Of a DNA stretch of 64,000 bases, positions 44,268 through 54,007 are shown in pieces. The stretch is from CAZUXE01 sp964624585. GTDB taxonomy: Bacteria; Hydrothermota; Tepidihabitantia; B3-TA06. The DNA lies in contig CAZUXE010000007.1 of NCBI GenBank assembly GCA_964624585.1, positions 1 through 64,000 of the forward strand, read 5' to 3'. The notes under the pieces are model-generated. The model was not told the DNA's origin, made no database searches, and worked only from the letters and a program-made list of their open reading frames with translations. Position numbers and translations under genes: made by a program. The stretch's first letter is position 1; each line of letters begins with the position of its first letter.

Positions 44268-45175
44268 TCCGAACCTACCGTAGGAATTTCGATAAACTGA
44301 GGAGTAACCAAATTACCATTAGCATCCTTCCCCCACAAACGAACATGCAATGGCATTGCAGGCATACGTGAAGCGGCAAATACCGGTACTTCCACTTCGA
44401 TTGTTTGGTTAGATAACACCGGAGGAACAACTATTTCCGGTATTGCTAAATACTTACTCAAACGAGCATCACGCATTTTAGAATATAGGGTAACAGAATC
44501 CGAATCCTGCAATCCACGATTTACAAGCAAAACAAGCAAGCGCCCCCGTTCATCAGATTCAAGTAACCCGTTACTGTTACCTGTAAGAGCATCATCGAAT
44601 ACAATTCCTGCAATCTCAAGCTTGGGAGAAATCTTTTGCTGTGAAACCGGCCCAGAGGTACCTACAGTAAATCCTAGATTAAGATATATTCTCAGCGGTG
44701 AATTTTCTATATATATAGTCCCCAAAGTAGACTGCATTCCAAGCATCCTAACAGGAAACCATCGCCCTATAAGCTCAAGAGAAACATACGGCGCCTTAGC
44801 TTCCCAGTCAGGAGAAAGAATAAAACTTAATGGGCTTACCCCCCGATATTTTTGTCCCCAAGGGGATGCTGTTAATGATAAGGAAAGGGTCTTATCAAAA
44901 TATGCTTCTCCTTTCCAAAAACGCATGTTTTGATACAAGGGTAGAGTAAGGTGTATAGGCAGCAGAGAACCTATGAATTCCTCACCATCCACAAAACCAT
45001 AGGACTCTACAATAGAGGCTCCTATCCCAAGATGGTATAACCCCATTGTAAACTCCAATAACTCCATTCTATTCGATACGGGCAAACCTACAGCATAGGT
45101 AGCCTGTATTTCTCCCCACTCACGTATCTGGGTATCCCCCCAGAACGCTGCAAAAAGCAGCAAAAGCCGAATCAC
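44264..45175 (-). CDS. Exported protein with N-terminal barrel-like region and CARDB-like domain
   Basis: The protein has 303 residues and was not recognised as a named family. A very short signal-like N-terminus (MIRLLLLFAAFWG) is followed by about 170 residues of alternating hydrophobic strands typical of envelope beta proteins. A C-terminal domain of about 110 residues contains FDDALTGNSNGLLESDERGRL, which resembles the calcium-loop opening of CARDB/NEW3-type adhesive domains. GTG 45175 directly abuts the preceding stop, and its own stop overlaps EIIB as ATGA. It is therefore made together with the PTS. Confidence 0.55.
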   Translation of the reverse strand: MIRLLLLFAAFWGDTQIREWGEIQATYAVGLPVSNRMELLEFTMGLYHLGIGASIVESYGFVDGEEFIGSLLPIHLTLPLYQNMRFWKGEAYFDKTLSLSLTASPWGQKYRGVSPLSFILSPDWEAKAPYVSLELIGRWFPVRMLGMQSTLGTIYIENSPLRIYLNLGFTVGTSGPVSQQKISPKLEIAGIVFDDALTGNSNGLLESDERGRLLVLLVNRGLQDSDSVTLYSKMRDARLSKYLAIPEIVVPPVLSNQTIEVEVPVFAASRMPAMPLHVRLWGKDANGNLVTPQFIEIPTVGSE

Positions 45176-45712
45176 CTATTCTAGCTCAAAAGCCCATTTG
45201 GAAAAACCATCAAGGGATTCATTCTGATAAAAAACTACTGTATATTCCTTGTCATTTATAGTAAGGCTACCTTTTCCGCTAGGCAATCCGGTTAAAACTG
45301 TAAGGGTAAGCTTAAGCGTGCCAATTGGCTCGGCATCCTTAAGCAATTCACCTAATTCACTGACTCGCGCCGGATATACCTTAGCTTCCATATAAGTACT
45401 ACTAAGTTCAATAAGTTCAAGTGGATATGTTGTATAATCAAAACGGATAGCGGATAATGAACCTAGAACCTTCTGACGCACCGGTATAGAACCCTTTTTA
45501 GTTTCCACAGATTCCATTTCATGAACTCTGGTAAGTACTTTTACCATAAAGGTATGTGAATTATCCAATTCACTATCTTCATAGGCGAATCCCATTCCGG
45601 CAAGCTCAAGTGTATACAGACCCTCTTCGGTTTTCACCTCTTCATAAGGAACTTCAGCAGCAATTCCTGCAACTATTCCTAGAAATAAGGCCAAACTTAA
45701 TTTACGCCACAT
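45176..45712 (-). CDS. Exported protein of unknown function
   Basis: The protein has 178 residues with a clean signal peptide (1-18, cleaved near AAEV) and a beta-rich remainder (LKLTLTVLTGL, GSLTINDKEYTVVFYQ). No family was recognised. It lies 41 nt after the OmpA-family gene and abuts the next exported-protein gene without spacing. A joint role in the envelope with its neighbours is inferred only from the operon. Confidence 0.6.
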   Translation of the reverse strand: MWRKLSLALFLGIVAGIAAEVPYEEVKTEEGLYTLELAGMGFAYEDSELDNSHTFMVKVLTRVHEMESVETKKGSIPVRQKVLGSLSAIRFDYTTYPLELIELSSTYMEAKVYPARVSELGELLKDAEPIGTLKLTLTVLTGLPSGKGSLTINDKEYTVVFYQNESLDGFSKWAFELE

Positions 45713-45753
45713 AACCAGCCTCCTAATTAAAAAGTTGGCTGCTTTATTATTAG

Positions 45754-47460
45754 TTAAATAGCTACGATGTCAACCCTACGGTTCATATTACGTCCTCTTC
45801 GAGTACGATTATCGCCACGAGGATGCGATTCACCATGACCGATAATGGAGATACGAGCTGCATCAATTCCATTCTCTACAAGATAATTCTTTATAACACC
45901 AGCTCTACGCACAGAAAGCCTACGATTTGTTGCAGCCTTACCCACACTATCGGTATAACCATGAAGCTCTAACTTAACATTCGGATTATCCTTAAGTTTT
46001 TTAGCAACCTCAAGGAGTTGGGATTTTTGCTCAACAGTTAAGCCTGACTGTCCTTTACCAAAATATACAGAGGGGAAAGAAAGCGCTACAGGTTCTTTGG
46101 GTAAAGGCTTATCCGATTTAACAACAGCAGCAGGTTCCAGTTTGAAATCTACAACTACTTCATCTGCCTTTTCAAGCTTCAAACTCTTATGTGTTTTTGC
46201 ATATCCATCAGCATTAATATTAATCTTATAAGTTCCAGGAGGAACTTCCGCACGATAATAACCCGATATGCCGTCACTTACAAACGAAGGTAGTAAGGTA
46301 TCAGAGTCAATAGCTTCGAATGTAATTGTAGAGCGTAAAGGATTACCTGTAACAGCATCTACAACTTTACCAAGAACAATTGCGCCGCCATGCAATGAAG
46401 GCATTTCCAACATAACAGCACCACCTTCAGCTTGAATAAGTTGAGATTCTGTTTTTATAGAAAGATAGTCGGGATGCTCTGCAGCCAAGAAGTAATCGCC
46501 CTCAGGAGAAGCAATGCTAAATCTACCATCTTCGTCAGTTATATAAGGTTCAATATCAGGATAATCTTCAATAAATACCTTTGCCCCTACAATAGGCTCT
46601 TGTGTAGCTTTATCAACCACAACGCCTGCTATGTATCTTCCGTCCAAGGGCATCAAATCAAAGCCAAGCCCCATGCCAGCTAGGGCGCTCCAGCGTAATG
46701 GTGTTTGCATAGGTTCAACATCTACCCCAAGATTGATATTAAATTTAACAACCCGATGATTACCAAAAGCAAGCCTAATGCCTGGTGTAGCGTGGATATA
46801 ATTGATAAAATTAGCCATATTTGCCTGCGGCACTTTAGCCGTAGTTTCAAGAATCAAAGCACCCCAAGGAAAAGGCCAGAATTCCAAGCCCAATCCACCC
46901 AAAAGGTTCGATGTACCAGCACCAAGGGTAATATATTCGTATCCACCATTCAGATGCGCCCCAAACCATTCCGCTTTAAGGCTAAGAAGCGCACGTCCAC
47001 CAAAACCAAATACATTACTCCCTACACCATCCATATATGCAAAACCATCTATACCAGGAGCAAAATAGGATGTCCTTTTTGAGTTAAAGTAAATTGGTAC
47101 ACCTCCCTTTACAGACATACCAAGATTATCATAAAGGTCTCCAATACTAGAAGAATACCTACCAAAAGTAGCATACCTTCCACGAGACCAGAGAGAAAAC
47201 TCAAGATAACGCCATGGGGTAAATGACAGTCCTATATAAGGTTTTATTTCTGTCAGTTGGGCACTAGTTCTAGTTGTATCGGGAACTACGGTTGAATCAA
47301 TATTTATCATTGAACCGAATGCATTCAAATCAATAGTCAACATTCCCATATTTTCACATGCACCTGAGTATACCCCAAAAGTACCACGATTTCCCAAAAC
47401 AGTATTGTATGAGAGAGCTACGCTAGTTAAAACGAAAAGCACCAGAACTGCTTTCCTCAT
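45754..47460 (-). CDS. OmpA-family outer-membrane protein with two carboxypeptidase-regulatory-like domains
   Basis: From ATG 47460 (AAGGAGG upstream) the protein has 568 residues. Layout: signal peptide 1-18, a beta-barrel-like region to about 280, and two prealbumin-like domains (AGVVVDKATQEPIVGAKV and LGKVVDAVTGNPLRSTI). It ends in an OmpA peptidoglycan-binding domain with GYTDSVGKAATNRRLSVRRA and the terminal NRRVDIVAI. The conserved Asp and Arg of the OmpA domain fit binding to meso-DAP, matching the MurE type here. It heads the PTS operon and has the consensus promoter at 47528-47556. Confidence 0.88.
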   Translation of the reverse strand: MRKAVLVLFVLTSVALSYNTVLGNRGTFGVYSGACENMGMLTIDLNAFGSMINIDSTVVPDTTRTSAQLTEIKPYIGLSFTPWRYLEFSLWSRGRYATFGRYSSSIGDLYDNLGMSVKGGVPIYFNSKRTSYFAPGIDGFAYMDGVGSNVFGFGGRALLSLKAEWFGAHLNGGYEYITLGAGTSNLLGGLGLEFWPFPWGALILETTAKVPQANMANFINYIHATPGIRLAFGNHRVVKFNINLGVDVEPMQTPLRWSALAGMGLGFDLMPLDGRYIAGVVVDKATQEPIVGAKVFIEDYPDIEPYITDEDGRFSIASPEGDYFLAAEHPDYLSIKTESQLIQAEGGAVMLEMPSLHGGAIVLGKVVDAVTGNPLRSTITFEAIDSDTLLPSFVSDGISGYYRAEVPPGTYKININADGYAKTHKSLKLEKADEVVVDFKLEPAAVVKSDKPLPKEPVALSFPSVYFGKGQSGLTVEQKSQLLEVAKKLKDNPNVKLELHGYTDSVGKAATNRRLSVRRAGVIKNYLVENGIDAARISIIGHGESHPRGDNRTRRGRNMNRRVDIVAI

Positions 47461-47527
47461 AGCAAACCTCCTTAAAAAGATTTCCACATTCCAAAAAAGG
47501 CAAAAAACAGCCTAATCTATTTATTAA

Positions 47528-47556
47528 ATTATACAACATGACTAAGAATTTGTCAA
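47528..47556 (-). promoter_or_regulatory. Consensus promoter of the ompA-PTS operon
   Basis: On the minus strand, a perfect TTGACA (47551-47556) and a perfect TATAAT (47528-47533) are separated by 17 bp. The leader to ATG 47460 would be about 60 nt. This is as strong as the mraZ promoter. Confidence 0.88.
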
Positions 47557-47697
47557 GTACCTGTAGCGCTAATACTTACCGCCACGATTATCGACAAGCC
47601 TAGCCCAGCATATCTCTAATAACTCAAAAATGCATTAAGTATTGAATAACAATGATTTACCGCCCTTTTAGAGAAAAAAAGAACAAAGCAGAACAAT

Positions 47698-47728
47698 TTA
47701 TCCACTTATCCACATATATTTATTCACA
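47698..47728 (+). promoter_or_regulatory. Cluster of three DnaA-box-like sequences
   Basis: TTATCCACT (47698), TTATCCACA (47706) and TTATTCACA (47720) lie in one orientation within 31 bp. The last two match the DnaA-box consensus TTATNCACA exactly. The surrounding spacer is AT-rich and non-coding. It may be an origin element or a DnaA-controlled or titrating site. No dnaA, dnaN or gyrase gene is nearby. Confidence 0.5.
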
Positions 47729-47768
47729 TTGTTTTAAGATAAAAGTTGGAGAAAGTACAGGCTGAGTT

Positions 47769-49991
47769 TTATTTCAAAACGATGAATTTTACCTTTTCCA
47801 CCCTGTCAGAAAAAGTAATAACCGCTATATATATACCTGCAGCTAGGCCATGAATATTAAATTCAGCTTGAAGCTTGCCCTGAATTGATATAAAACTATC
47901 TGGTTCAATGACTTGCAGCTTTTCACCGGAAATGGTATATATGCTCACAGATTCAGCATTATCCACAGGCGTAAATCTTACCGGAAGCCCCAAAGACAAA
48001 TATGATGGATTTGGATACACTGAAACAGCAACTTTAGGGGGATTTATAGGCGGCGGTAGGGTAATTAAAGAAATTCCGCATCCAAGAGTAGCAATAGCTA
48101 CTTTACCTGTATTATCTATATCTAAATACTGATAGTCAACATCTTCAGGCAAGGGTGAATTCACGGAAGTAATTTTTTGCCATGAGCTTGCGGTAGAATC
48201 ATATGCTAGGCTCGTTGGATCATAGACTACCAAACCATCCCTTAAGGTAAGAAAGAATAATCTACCCCAGGGGTCCCTATCAACCGATATAGCACCATTT
48301 GAGAACATTGGAGCCTTGAACCAAATCATACCTAGATCCTCGCTCCAGTGAAACACGCCGGCAGAAGTCGTACCCCAAACACCTCCAGAACCATCAAGAA
48401 CAATATCCGTTATTCTATATGAGGTTTTAGCTACAAGTTTCAGTTCACCGCCCCCGGGATCTTTTGCAAAATCAGAAGAGGTATAGTTGATTAAGCCTCC
48501 TTCTGTAGCCATCCAAACATGCGTTGAATCAAATTCAAAACGCATAACATGACCGTATGGCCATGGGATTCTAGTTAATTCCTTCATCTCAGGTGAAAGA
48601 ACTATCAATTGCCCTGCAGTTAAAGGATATACCCAAATTCTATCATAGGAATCAACTCCCATCCAGGCAACAGTATTATTAACAGCACCCTTTCCCCAAC
48701 TAAACCCACTCCACGAATCCGTATTAAGCGGTTCCTTCTTTGAAGGGTCGTATCGGGATACTCCTCTATTTTGCCCCCATGATGCAAATACAACTCTTCC
48801 TTTTGAATCAACAGCCGACACTTTTGTTGAAACATCAAAAGGAATTGAGTCCGGCATATAGAAAAAATGTTCACTATAACTGCCGTTACAATAGAAACTA
48901 ACACCATATTCACCACCTATAAGCCAATGCGAGGCCCACACACCACCCCTGGAATCTAAAAGAACATGCCAAACATAGTTGGAATTCAAACCATCCGCGG
49001 TAAAATTCTTATACCTCCCCTTATCGGCTTGCCATAAAATAAAGCCATCACCTGCATTCTCACCATAACAACCTATCCATCTACGTCCCCAAGAATCAAA
49101 ATGTATGTTGCCAAGATTTCTGGCCCAACGCGGAGAAATATAGGAAGGTGCGTTTATCCAAAACCCCAAAGTATCAAGCGCATCTGTAGATTCTACGTAT
49201 CTTATCAATCTACGATAAGGTCCAGCACTTGAACGAGATGTAATAAAAGCAGTATCTGAAACAAAAGCTAAATCAGTAAGAACAAGATAGGAATCAGTAA
49301 GCGAAAGAATCTGTTTGAAATTATGGGTTGATTTCTGATAACGATAAACACCTTCTTGCGTAAGAATGTTCACCGAATCTGTTATCTCTATATCTTTGAT
49401 ATTAAGTGAAGCAAGACCATCTTTTTTAGCATATTCAGTAAGTTTTCCTGATACAGGGTTATAGTTAAAAAGTGAATTCTCTGCTCCTCCCCATAAACTA
49501 GCAGCATCCCATGATATAAGGTCAGCTGGTTTATTAACCATAACGAACAAGTAATCGTCTTCAAAATTATTCGGCGAATGCTTCATTACAATAGCAAAAA
49601 CCTGATTAGAAGTGCCACAAGCAAGGGTATCACCATTCAAAGCCATGGAAGAAATGGAAGGTTGTGTAGGAGTTGAGAGGAGATATGGCGAAACCTTTTC
49701 TTTACGAGGGTCTATCTGTGCCAACCCCTTAGTGGTAGCAACCCAAACCTCAGTAGACGGAAGCACTTGAATATCCAAACATTTATTTGAGGGCAAACCG
49801 TCAATATTGGTATAATGTTTAGTAAAGGATGAATCTTTCAAAGAGAAAAACAATACCCCCCCATTTGTAGCTAACCATGCACCGTCTTTTACAGGTTCTA
49901 TATCATATACGGCATTAGAGTTAAGCAGTGTTTCCCATTGTGTTTGTTCAAGGTCAATTCCCGTCAACACACTGAGAAGTAACATCATCAT
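47769..49991 (-). CDS. Secreted two-component-regulator-type propeller protein with sorting domain
   Basis: The protein has 740 residues. A short signal peptide precedes many repeats of the reg-propeller type (GAWLATNGGVLFFSL, EVWVATTKGLAQIDP, GGVWGTTSAGVFHWSE), forming one or two beta-propellers over about residues 20-640. The C-terminal 85 residues begin VAVSVYPNPS and end with GIYIAVITFSDRVEKVKFIVLK, a type A secretion-like module. There is no membrane helix or kinase, so it is a secreted propeller, not a hybrid sensor. It lies 18 nt after the TPR gene. Confidence 0.75.
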   Translation of the reverse strand: MMMLLLSVLTGIDLEQTQWETLLNSNAVYDIEPVKDGAWLATNGGVLFFSLKDSSFTKHYTNIDGLPSNKCLDIQVLPSTEVWVATTKGLAQIDPRKEKVSPYLLSTPTQPSISSMALNGDTLACGTSNQVFAIVMKHSPNNFEDDYLFVMVNKPADLISWDAASLWGGAENSLFNYNPVSGKLTEYAKKDGLASLNIKDIEITDSVNILTQEGVYRYQKSTHNFKQILSLTDSYLVLTDLAFVSDTAFITSRSSAGPYRRLIRYVESTDALDTLGFWINAPSYISPRWARNLGNIHFDSWGRRWIGCYGENAGDGFILWQADKGRYKNFTADGLNSNYVWHVLLDSRGGVWASHWLIGGEYGVSFYCNGSYSEHFFYMPDSIPFDVSTKVSAVDSKGRVVFASWGQNRGVSRYDPSKKEPLNTDSWSGFSWGKGAVNNTVAWMGVDSYDRIWVYPLTAGQLIVLSPEMKELTRIPWPYGHVMRFEFDSTHVWMATEGGLINYTSSDFAKDPGGGELKLVAKTSYRITDIVLDGSGGVWGTTSAGVFHWSEDLGMIWFKAPMFSNGAISVDRDPWGRLFFLTLRDGLVVYDPTSLAYDSTASSWQKITSVNSPLPEDVDYQYLDIDNTGKVAIATLGCGISLITLPPPINPPKVAVSVYPNPSYLSLGLPVRFTPVDNAESVSIYTISGEKLQVIEPDSFISIQGKLQAEFNIHGLAAGIYIAVITFSDRVEKVKFIVLK

Positions 49992-50009
49992 CTTTTCCCC
50001 CTTATTTCA

Positions 50010-53000
50010 TTACAACTTATCAAGATAAGTACGCGCCCTCATACCAAAAGGATCGTTTTCACCGCGCTGTGCAATTATTGCCTTAAATATAACCTTGGCA
50101 TCCTCATAACGTTCAAGCTGAAGATATCCTTCACCTGCCATTAACCAAGACTCCAGGCCCCACTGGTCTTGAGGAAACTCTTCGTGACATTGAAGGAATA
50201 GAGCAATAGCCTGCTCAATATGTTCAGGGTCAGCAAATGCGGCATGTGCGCGTGCATTCCAATATAAAAGACGCGCCCGCCCTTTTTCGACGACCAATGG
50301 AATAGCTTTGTTAAAATATTCAAGTGCTCTAGTAAACTTTGCAGCATTATAGGCAGTTACCCCCATCTGTACCAATATCTCCCCTCTTTTTTGAGAGTCT
50401 GATGTTTCCCTTGCAAGCACTTCAAAGTATTGAAGCGACCTATCCCATTGGCGTTGACTTCTAGCAATTTTTGCCAAATTCTCCAAGGCAGGTATTCTTA
50501 AATCAGGGGAATCAAGCGCTTTAAGATAATAGGTTGAAGCGCTATCCAATTCCTGTTGCATATAGAATAAAGTACCCATCTTAAAATAAACCGCAGGCAG
50601 TCTTTCGCTGGAAGGAAATTCAGAAATAAACTTTAAGTATATATCCATAGCTTCAACGGTTCTGCCTTTTCTTGCATCAACCAATCCTTTATAATAGAGG
50701 AAATCGGCATTTTTCCACAAGAAACGCACATTAGCAAGTTTTGTAAGAACCGTGTCAGCCTCATCTATCCTATTCGCAGTCAATAGATAAGCTACCTTTT
50801 CTAAAAGAATTGGCGATTGATCACTGGTACTCATCAAATCAAGCTTCAGCCAAAAAGAATCAGCCTCATCAATTTTTCCAGACCGATACAGGGCAAGAAC
50901 CAACTTAGACATAATAAGTGTATCATTAGGACTAGCTGCATGAAGCTTCCGTAGGGTTGCAACTGCACTTGAATCTTCTCCTCCAGCTATCTGAATCTGA
51001 GCCAGAAGGAATTCAGCCTTAGCGATAAGGGTTGAATCCTGCCCTTCTGCAACCAACCTTTCAAATAAATGCCTCCCAAGACGATCATGATGTAAAGATG
51101 AAGCCCCTATAGCGGCCCAGTACAGATAAGGGTCTTTAAGAACAGGAGGGCGCGTATGGAATAACTCCTTCAAATCTTCATCTGAAACAACACCACGTTC
51201 AACCTTGGCGACTTCCTGCCAAAAATCAATTTCATTTCTGTATTCACGGTCACCCAAAGCCTTGTAAAAACTTCGGAGTTCATTATATTGCTTTAAGGTG
51301 AACAAAAGATTTAATGAACGCTTCCATAACTTACGTGGAAGATAACCAAGCTGTTGAGCCATATTCCTGTAAATAACTAAAGCCTGCAAATTCCTGCCCC
51401 TTGCTTCCTCAAGCCTTGCTAAATACGAAGAAGCCAAATAATAGAGAGTATCCCGCGGCGCAACAGAAACTATCAGGGATAATTTAGCAGCGGCATCAGC
51501 AGTATCGGCTTCCGCCAAAGCAAGCTTTGCCAATTCGAACAGAACAGGAAAGTTAAATTCACTCTTGGGTTTTGTTAAATAAAGTGTCTCCCAGTCACTT
51601 TTGGCAGATACTGTATCACCTCTGGATAGATGAACATAGCCTATTTTGAATCTAATCTCATCTGCGTACTTACCGTCGGGATAATGATCCAGATAATCAA
51701 GGCCTCTATCCATTCTTTTCAATGGATCGCGAATTTCTGTAATAAAAAGACGGTAAAATCCGTCTTCAACCAGACTATCTTCTGGGAATTGCCAGCATAA
51801 ATTCTGATAACGCTCCCTCGCCTTATCAAGGTATTTAACCTTACCTTCCTTCTGATACAAACGTTCATATGACAGAGCAGAGTAATAAAATGCCTGAGCA
51901 GTAGAAATTGTATCTAGAAATGAAATAGCCGCTTTATAATCCTTGGCGTCCTCAAATAAAATTTTACCCTTCTCTGAAGGTGTCGTAGCCATAATAAGTT
52001 TGTTCAGAGCGGCTTGAGGGTCTTTAACCTGAAAATTGAGCAGAATGGAAAGCTCTTTAGCGGCTTGAGTCCTTTCATTGCCAAATGGAACCTTTTCAAT
52101 ATATTGTCTGTATGATTCCAGGGCTTCAACAACTCTCCCCTGCTTACTTAAAAGTCTTGCCCGCCTAAGGATATCTTCTCCGCGCAGAAAAGATGATGAT
52201 GACAGCAAATGTCCATAGACATCATCCTGTTTTTTTTCTTTAAGAAGCTCAAGAGCCTGTACATACTCCTCGTAAGTTCTGAATACTTTTGGATTTAGAG
52301 CAGACGCATTAAAGGTTTTCCCTGCTAACAACCTAACCCGTGCTTCAACTGAAGCATCTTTTGCCGATAAGCTATACCCCTTCTTCCTTGCCTTATCAAA
52401 GGTTTTCACAGCTTCATGATTTTGTCCTAATGCGGCATAAGAATGCGCCAAAGGAAGCAAAGCATCATAGCGACGGTTTTTAACTGCGGACGAATAATAC
52501 TGTACGGCATCTTCATATAGGTCAAAGCTTGAAAATAATTCACCTAAATTAAAGGCTTCAGTTGATGCAACATCACGCGGCGTCCCCATTGCCAAACCAG
52601 CTTCAAGGGAAGAAAGGCTATCTCCTCTACTTAAAGTAGCTTCTATTTGCAGAGAAGCTATAGTAGCTGCAACTTCTGGATATGTTTGTTCTAAATCCGC
52701 AAGGTAGGTTGATAATAAATCAAATCTGCTGGCAGCAATAAGCATTTTAGCTCCAACCAACCGTATTTCAGGATCATTGATAGCAGCATATAAATCGCGC
52801 GCCCTCTTATAATCTTTTTTATCTTCCAACTGCTTAGCTAAACGCAACTTAGTATTTTGACTAAGGTCAAAACGCGGATAGGAGGAAAACAATTCATAAG
52901 CCTTATCTACCTGATTTAGCTCAAGGGCTGAAATAACTGCATTCTCAAGTGCCTTAGGTAATGGATAAGGAGCTTCACTCATATGACGTTCAAGATAACG

Positions 53001-53210
53001 CAGAGCTTTTTCGTAACGATCTAATTGAAATGCAGCCTGGCCTGCGAGGAAAAGTGCGCTATCAGCCTTATTAAATTCAGGTTCAAGCAACAATTGCTCC
53101 ATTGCATACAAAGCCGGAGTGTATAGACCTTTTTTATAGGCTTCAACCGCCTGCCTAAAATCTTCCTGCGGACTTACAGAAAGCAGTATTAAGAAAAGAT
53201 TAACAACCAC
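50010..53210 (-). CDS. Long exported TPR-repeat protein
   Basis: The protein has 1066 residues. An N-terminal signal-like segment (MVVNLFLILLSVSP) precedes near-continuous helical tetratricopeptide-type repeats, with patterns such as ALRYLERHM, AVQYYSSAVKN, ALESYRQYIEKVP and AMDIYLKFISEFP. Some blocks resemble the BamD/YbgF type of TPR. No catalytic motif was seen. It may be a periplasmic scaffold for the co-encoded secreted proteins. GTG 53210 lies 8 nt after fabG with no clear ribosome site. Confidence 0.78.
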   Translation of the reverse strand: MVVNLFLILLSVSPQEDFRQAVEAYKKGLYTPALYAMEQLLLEPEFNKADSALFLAGQAAFQLDRYEKALRYLERHMSEAPYPLPKALENAVISALELNQVDKAYELFSSYPRFDLSQNTKLRLAKQLEDKKDYKRARDLYAAINDPEIRLVGAKMLIAASRFDLLSTYLADLEQTYPEVAATIASLQIEATLSRGDSLSSLEAGLAMGTPRDVASTEAFNLGELFSSFDLYEDAVQYYSSAVKNRRYDALLPLAHSYAALGQNHEAVKTFDKARKKGYSLSAKDASVEARVRLLAGKTFNASALNPKVFRTYEEYVQALELLKEKKQDDVYGHLLSSSSFLRGEDILRRARLLSKQGRVVEALESYRQYIEKVPFGNERTQAAKELSILLNFQVKDPQAALNKLIMATTPSEKGKILFEDAKDYKAAISFLDTISTAQAFYYSALSYERLYQKEGKVKYLDKARERYQNLCWQFPEDSLVEDGFYRLFITEIRDPLKRMDRGLDYLDHYPDGKYADEIRFKIGYVHLSRGDTVSAKSDWETLYLTKPKSEFNFPVLFELAKLALAEADTADAAAKLSLIVSVAPRDTLYYLASSYLARLEEARGRNLQALVIYRNMAQQLGYLPRKLWKRSLNLLFTLKQYNELRSFYKALGDREYRNEIDFWQEVAKVERGVVSDEDLKELFHTRPPVLKDPYLYWAAIGASSLHHDRLGRHLFERLVAEGQDSTLIAKAEFLLAQIQIAGGEDSSAVATLRKLHAASPNDTLIMSKLVLALYRSGKIDEADSFWLKLDLMSTSDQSPILLEKVAYLLTANRIDEADTVLTKLANVRFLWKNADFLYYKGLVDARKGRTVEAMDIYLKFISEFPSSERLPAVYFKMGTLFYMQQELDSASTYYLKALDSPDLRIPALENLAKIARSQRQWDRSLQYFEVLARETSDSQKRGEILVQMGVTAYNAAKFTRALEYFNKAIPLVVEKGRARLLYWNARAHAAFADPEHIEQAIALFLQCHEEFPQDQWGLESWLMAGEGYLQLERYEDAKVIFKAIIAQRGENDPFGMRARTYLDKL

Positions 53211-53218
53211 TTAAATAC

Positions 53219-53956
53219 CTACGACATTAACATTCCGCCATCAACCCTTATTACTTGTCCAGAGATGTATTCGGCATCATCTGAACATAAAAACTTAACA
53301 ACCTTTGCCACATCTTCGGGGGTTCCGGCACGTTTTAGAGGAATTTGCTTCAAGAACGCATCTTTAATTTCATCGGGTAATACTTCTGTCATAGGTGTCT
53401 TGATATATCCTGGAGCCACACAATTAACAGTTATATTTCGTGCGCCAAGTTCACGAGCAAGGGATTTAGAAAATCCAATCAATCCTGCCTTTGAAGCGGC
53501 ATAATTGGTTTGTCCGGCATTGCCCATTTGTCCTACAACTGAAGTCATATTTATTATCCTACCCCAACGTGCCTTCATCATAGGTTTAAGAAAGGCCTTA
53601 GATACATTGAAAGCACCCGTAAGATTTATCTTAAGAACCAAATCCCATTTATCGGCATCCATACGCATAAATAAAGTATCGCGGGTAATGCCCGCATTAT
53701 TTATAACTATGGTAACCATTCCTTCTTTTTGAGCAACTTCATCCGCCAACTGATTCATCGCATCAAGCGAGGTAACGTCACCCTTAAAATAAGACGCCTG
53801 ACCTCCCTTGTCCTCAACCATTTTTTTAGTTTCAACTAAACCATCTTCATTTACATCCAAAAGGATTAATGGATAAAGTCCTGCCAACTCTAAAGCAATG
53901 GCTCTACCAATTCCGGCTGCAGCTCCGGTAATAAGCGCTCTCTTATCTTCAATCAC
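53219..53956 (-). CDS. fabG: 3-oxoacyl-ACP reductase FabG
   Basis: FabG is an NADPH-dependent SDR of fatty-acid elongation. The 245-residue protein has the Rossmann motif TGAAAGIGRAIA, NNAGIT, catalytic Ser/Tyr/Lys in MTSVVGQMGNAGQTNYAASKAG, and the C-terminal SGQVIRVDGGM typical of FabG. GTG 53956 has AAGGAGG upstream. No other fatty-acid gene (acpP, fabD, fabF) is nearby, and its place beside a protease and TPR gene is unusual. Confidence 0.88.
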   Translation of the reverse strand: MIEDKRALITGAAAGIGRAIALELAGLYPLILLDVNEDGLVETKKMVEDKGGQASYFKGDVTSLDAMNQLADEVAQKEGMVTIVINNAGITRDTLFMRMDADKWDLVLKINLTGAFNVSKAFLKPMMKARWGRIINMTSVVGQMGNAGQTNYAASKAGLIGFSKSLARELGARNITVNCVAPGYIKTPMTEVLPDEIKDAFLKQIPLKRAGTPEDVAKVVKFLCSDDAEYISGQVIRVDGGMLMS

Positions 53957-54007
53957 CAGTTCCTCCTTGAATTACTAATTGACACTTCTAGAAACATAAA
54001 TACTCTC

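Noticed and set aside
46705..47082. 125-codon plus-strand frame in the OmpA-family gene
   Set aside because: It is an antisense shadow of a supported gene without a ribosome site or domain.
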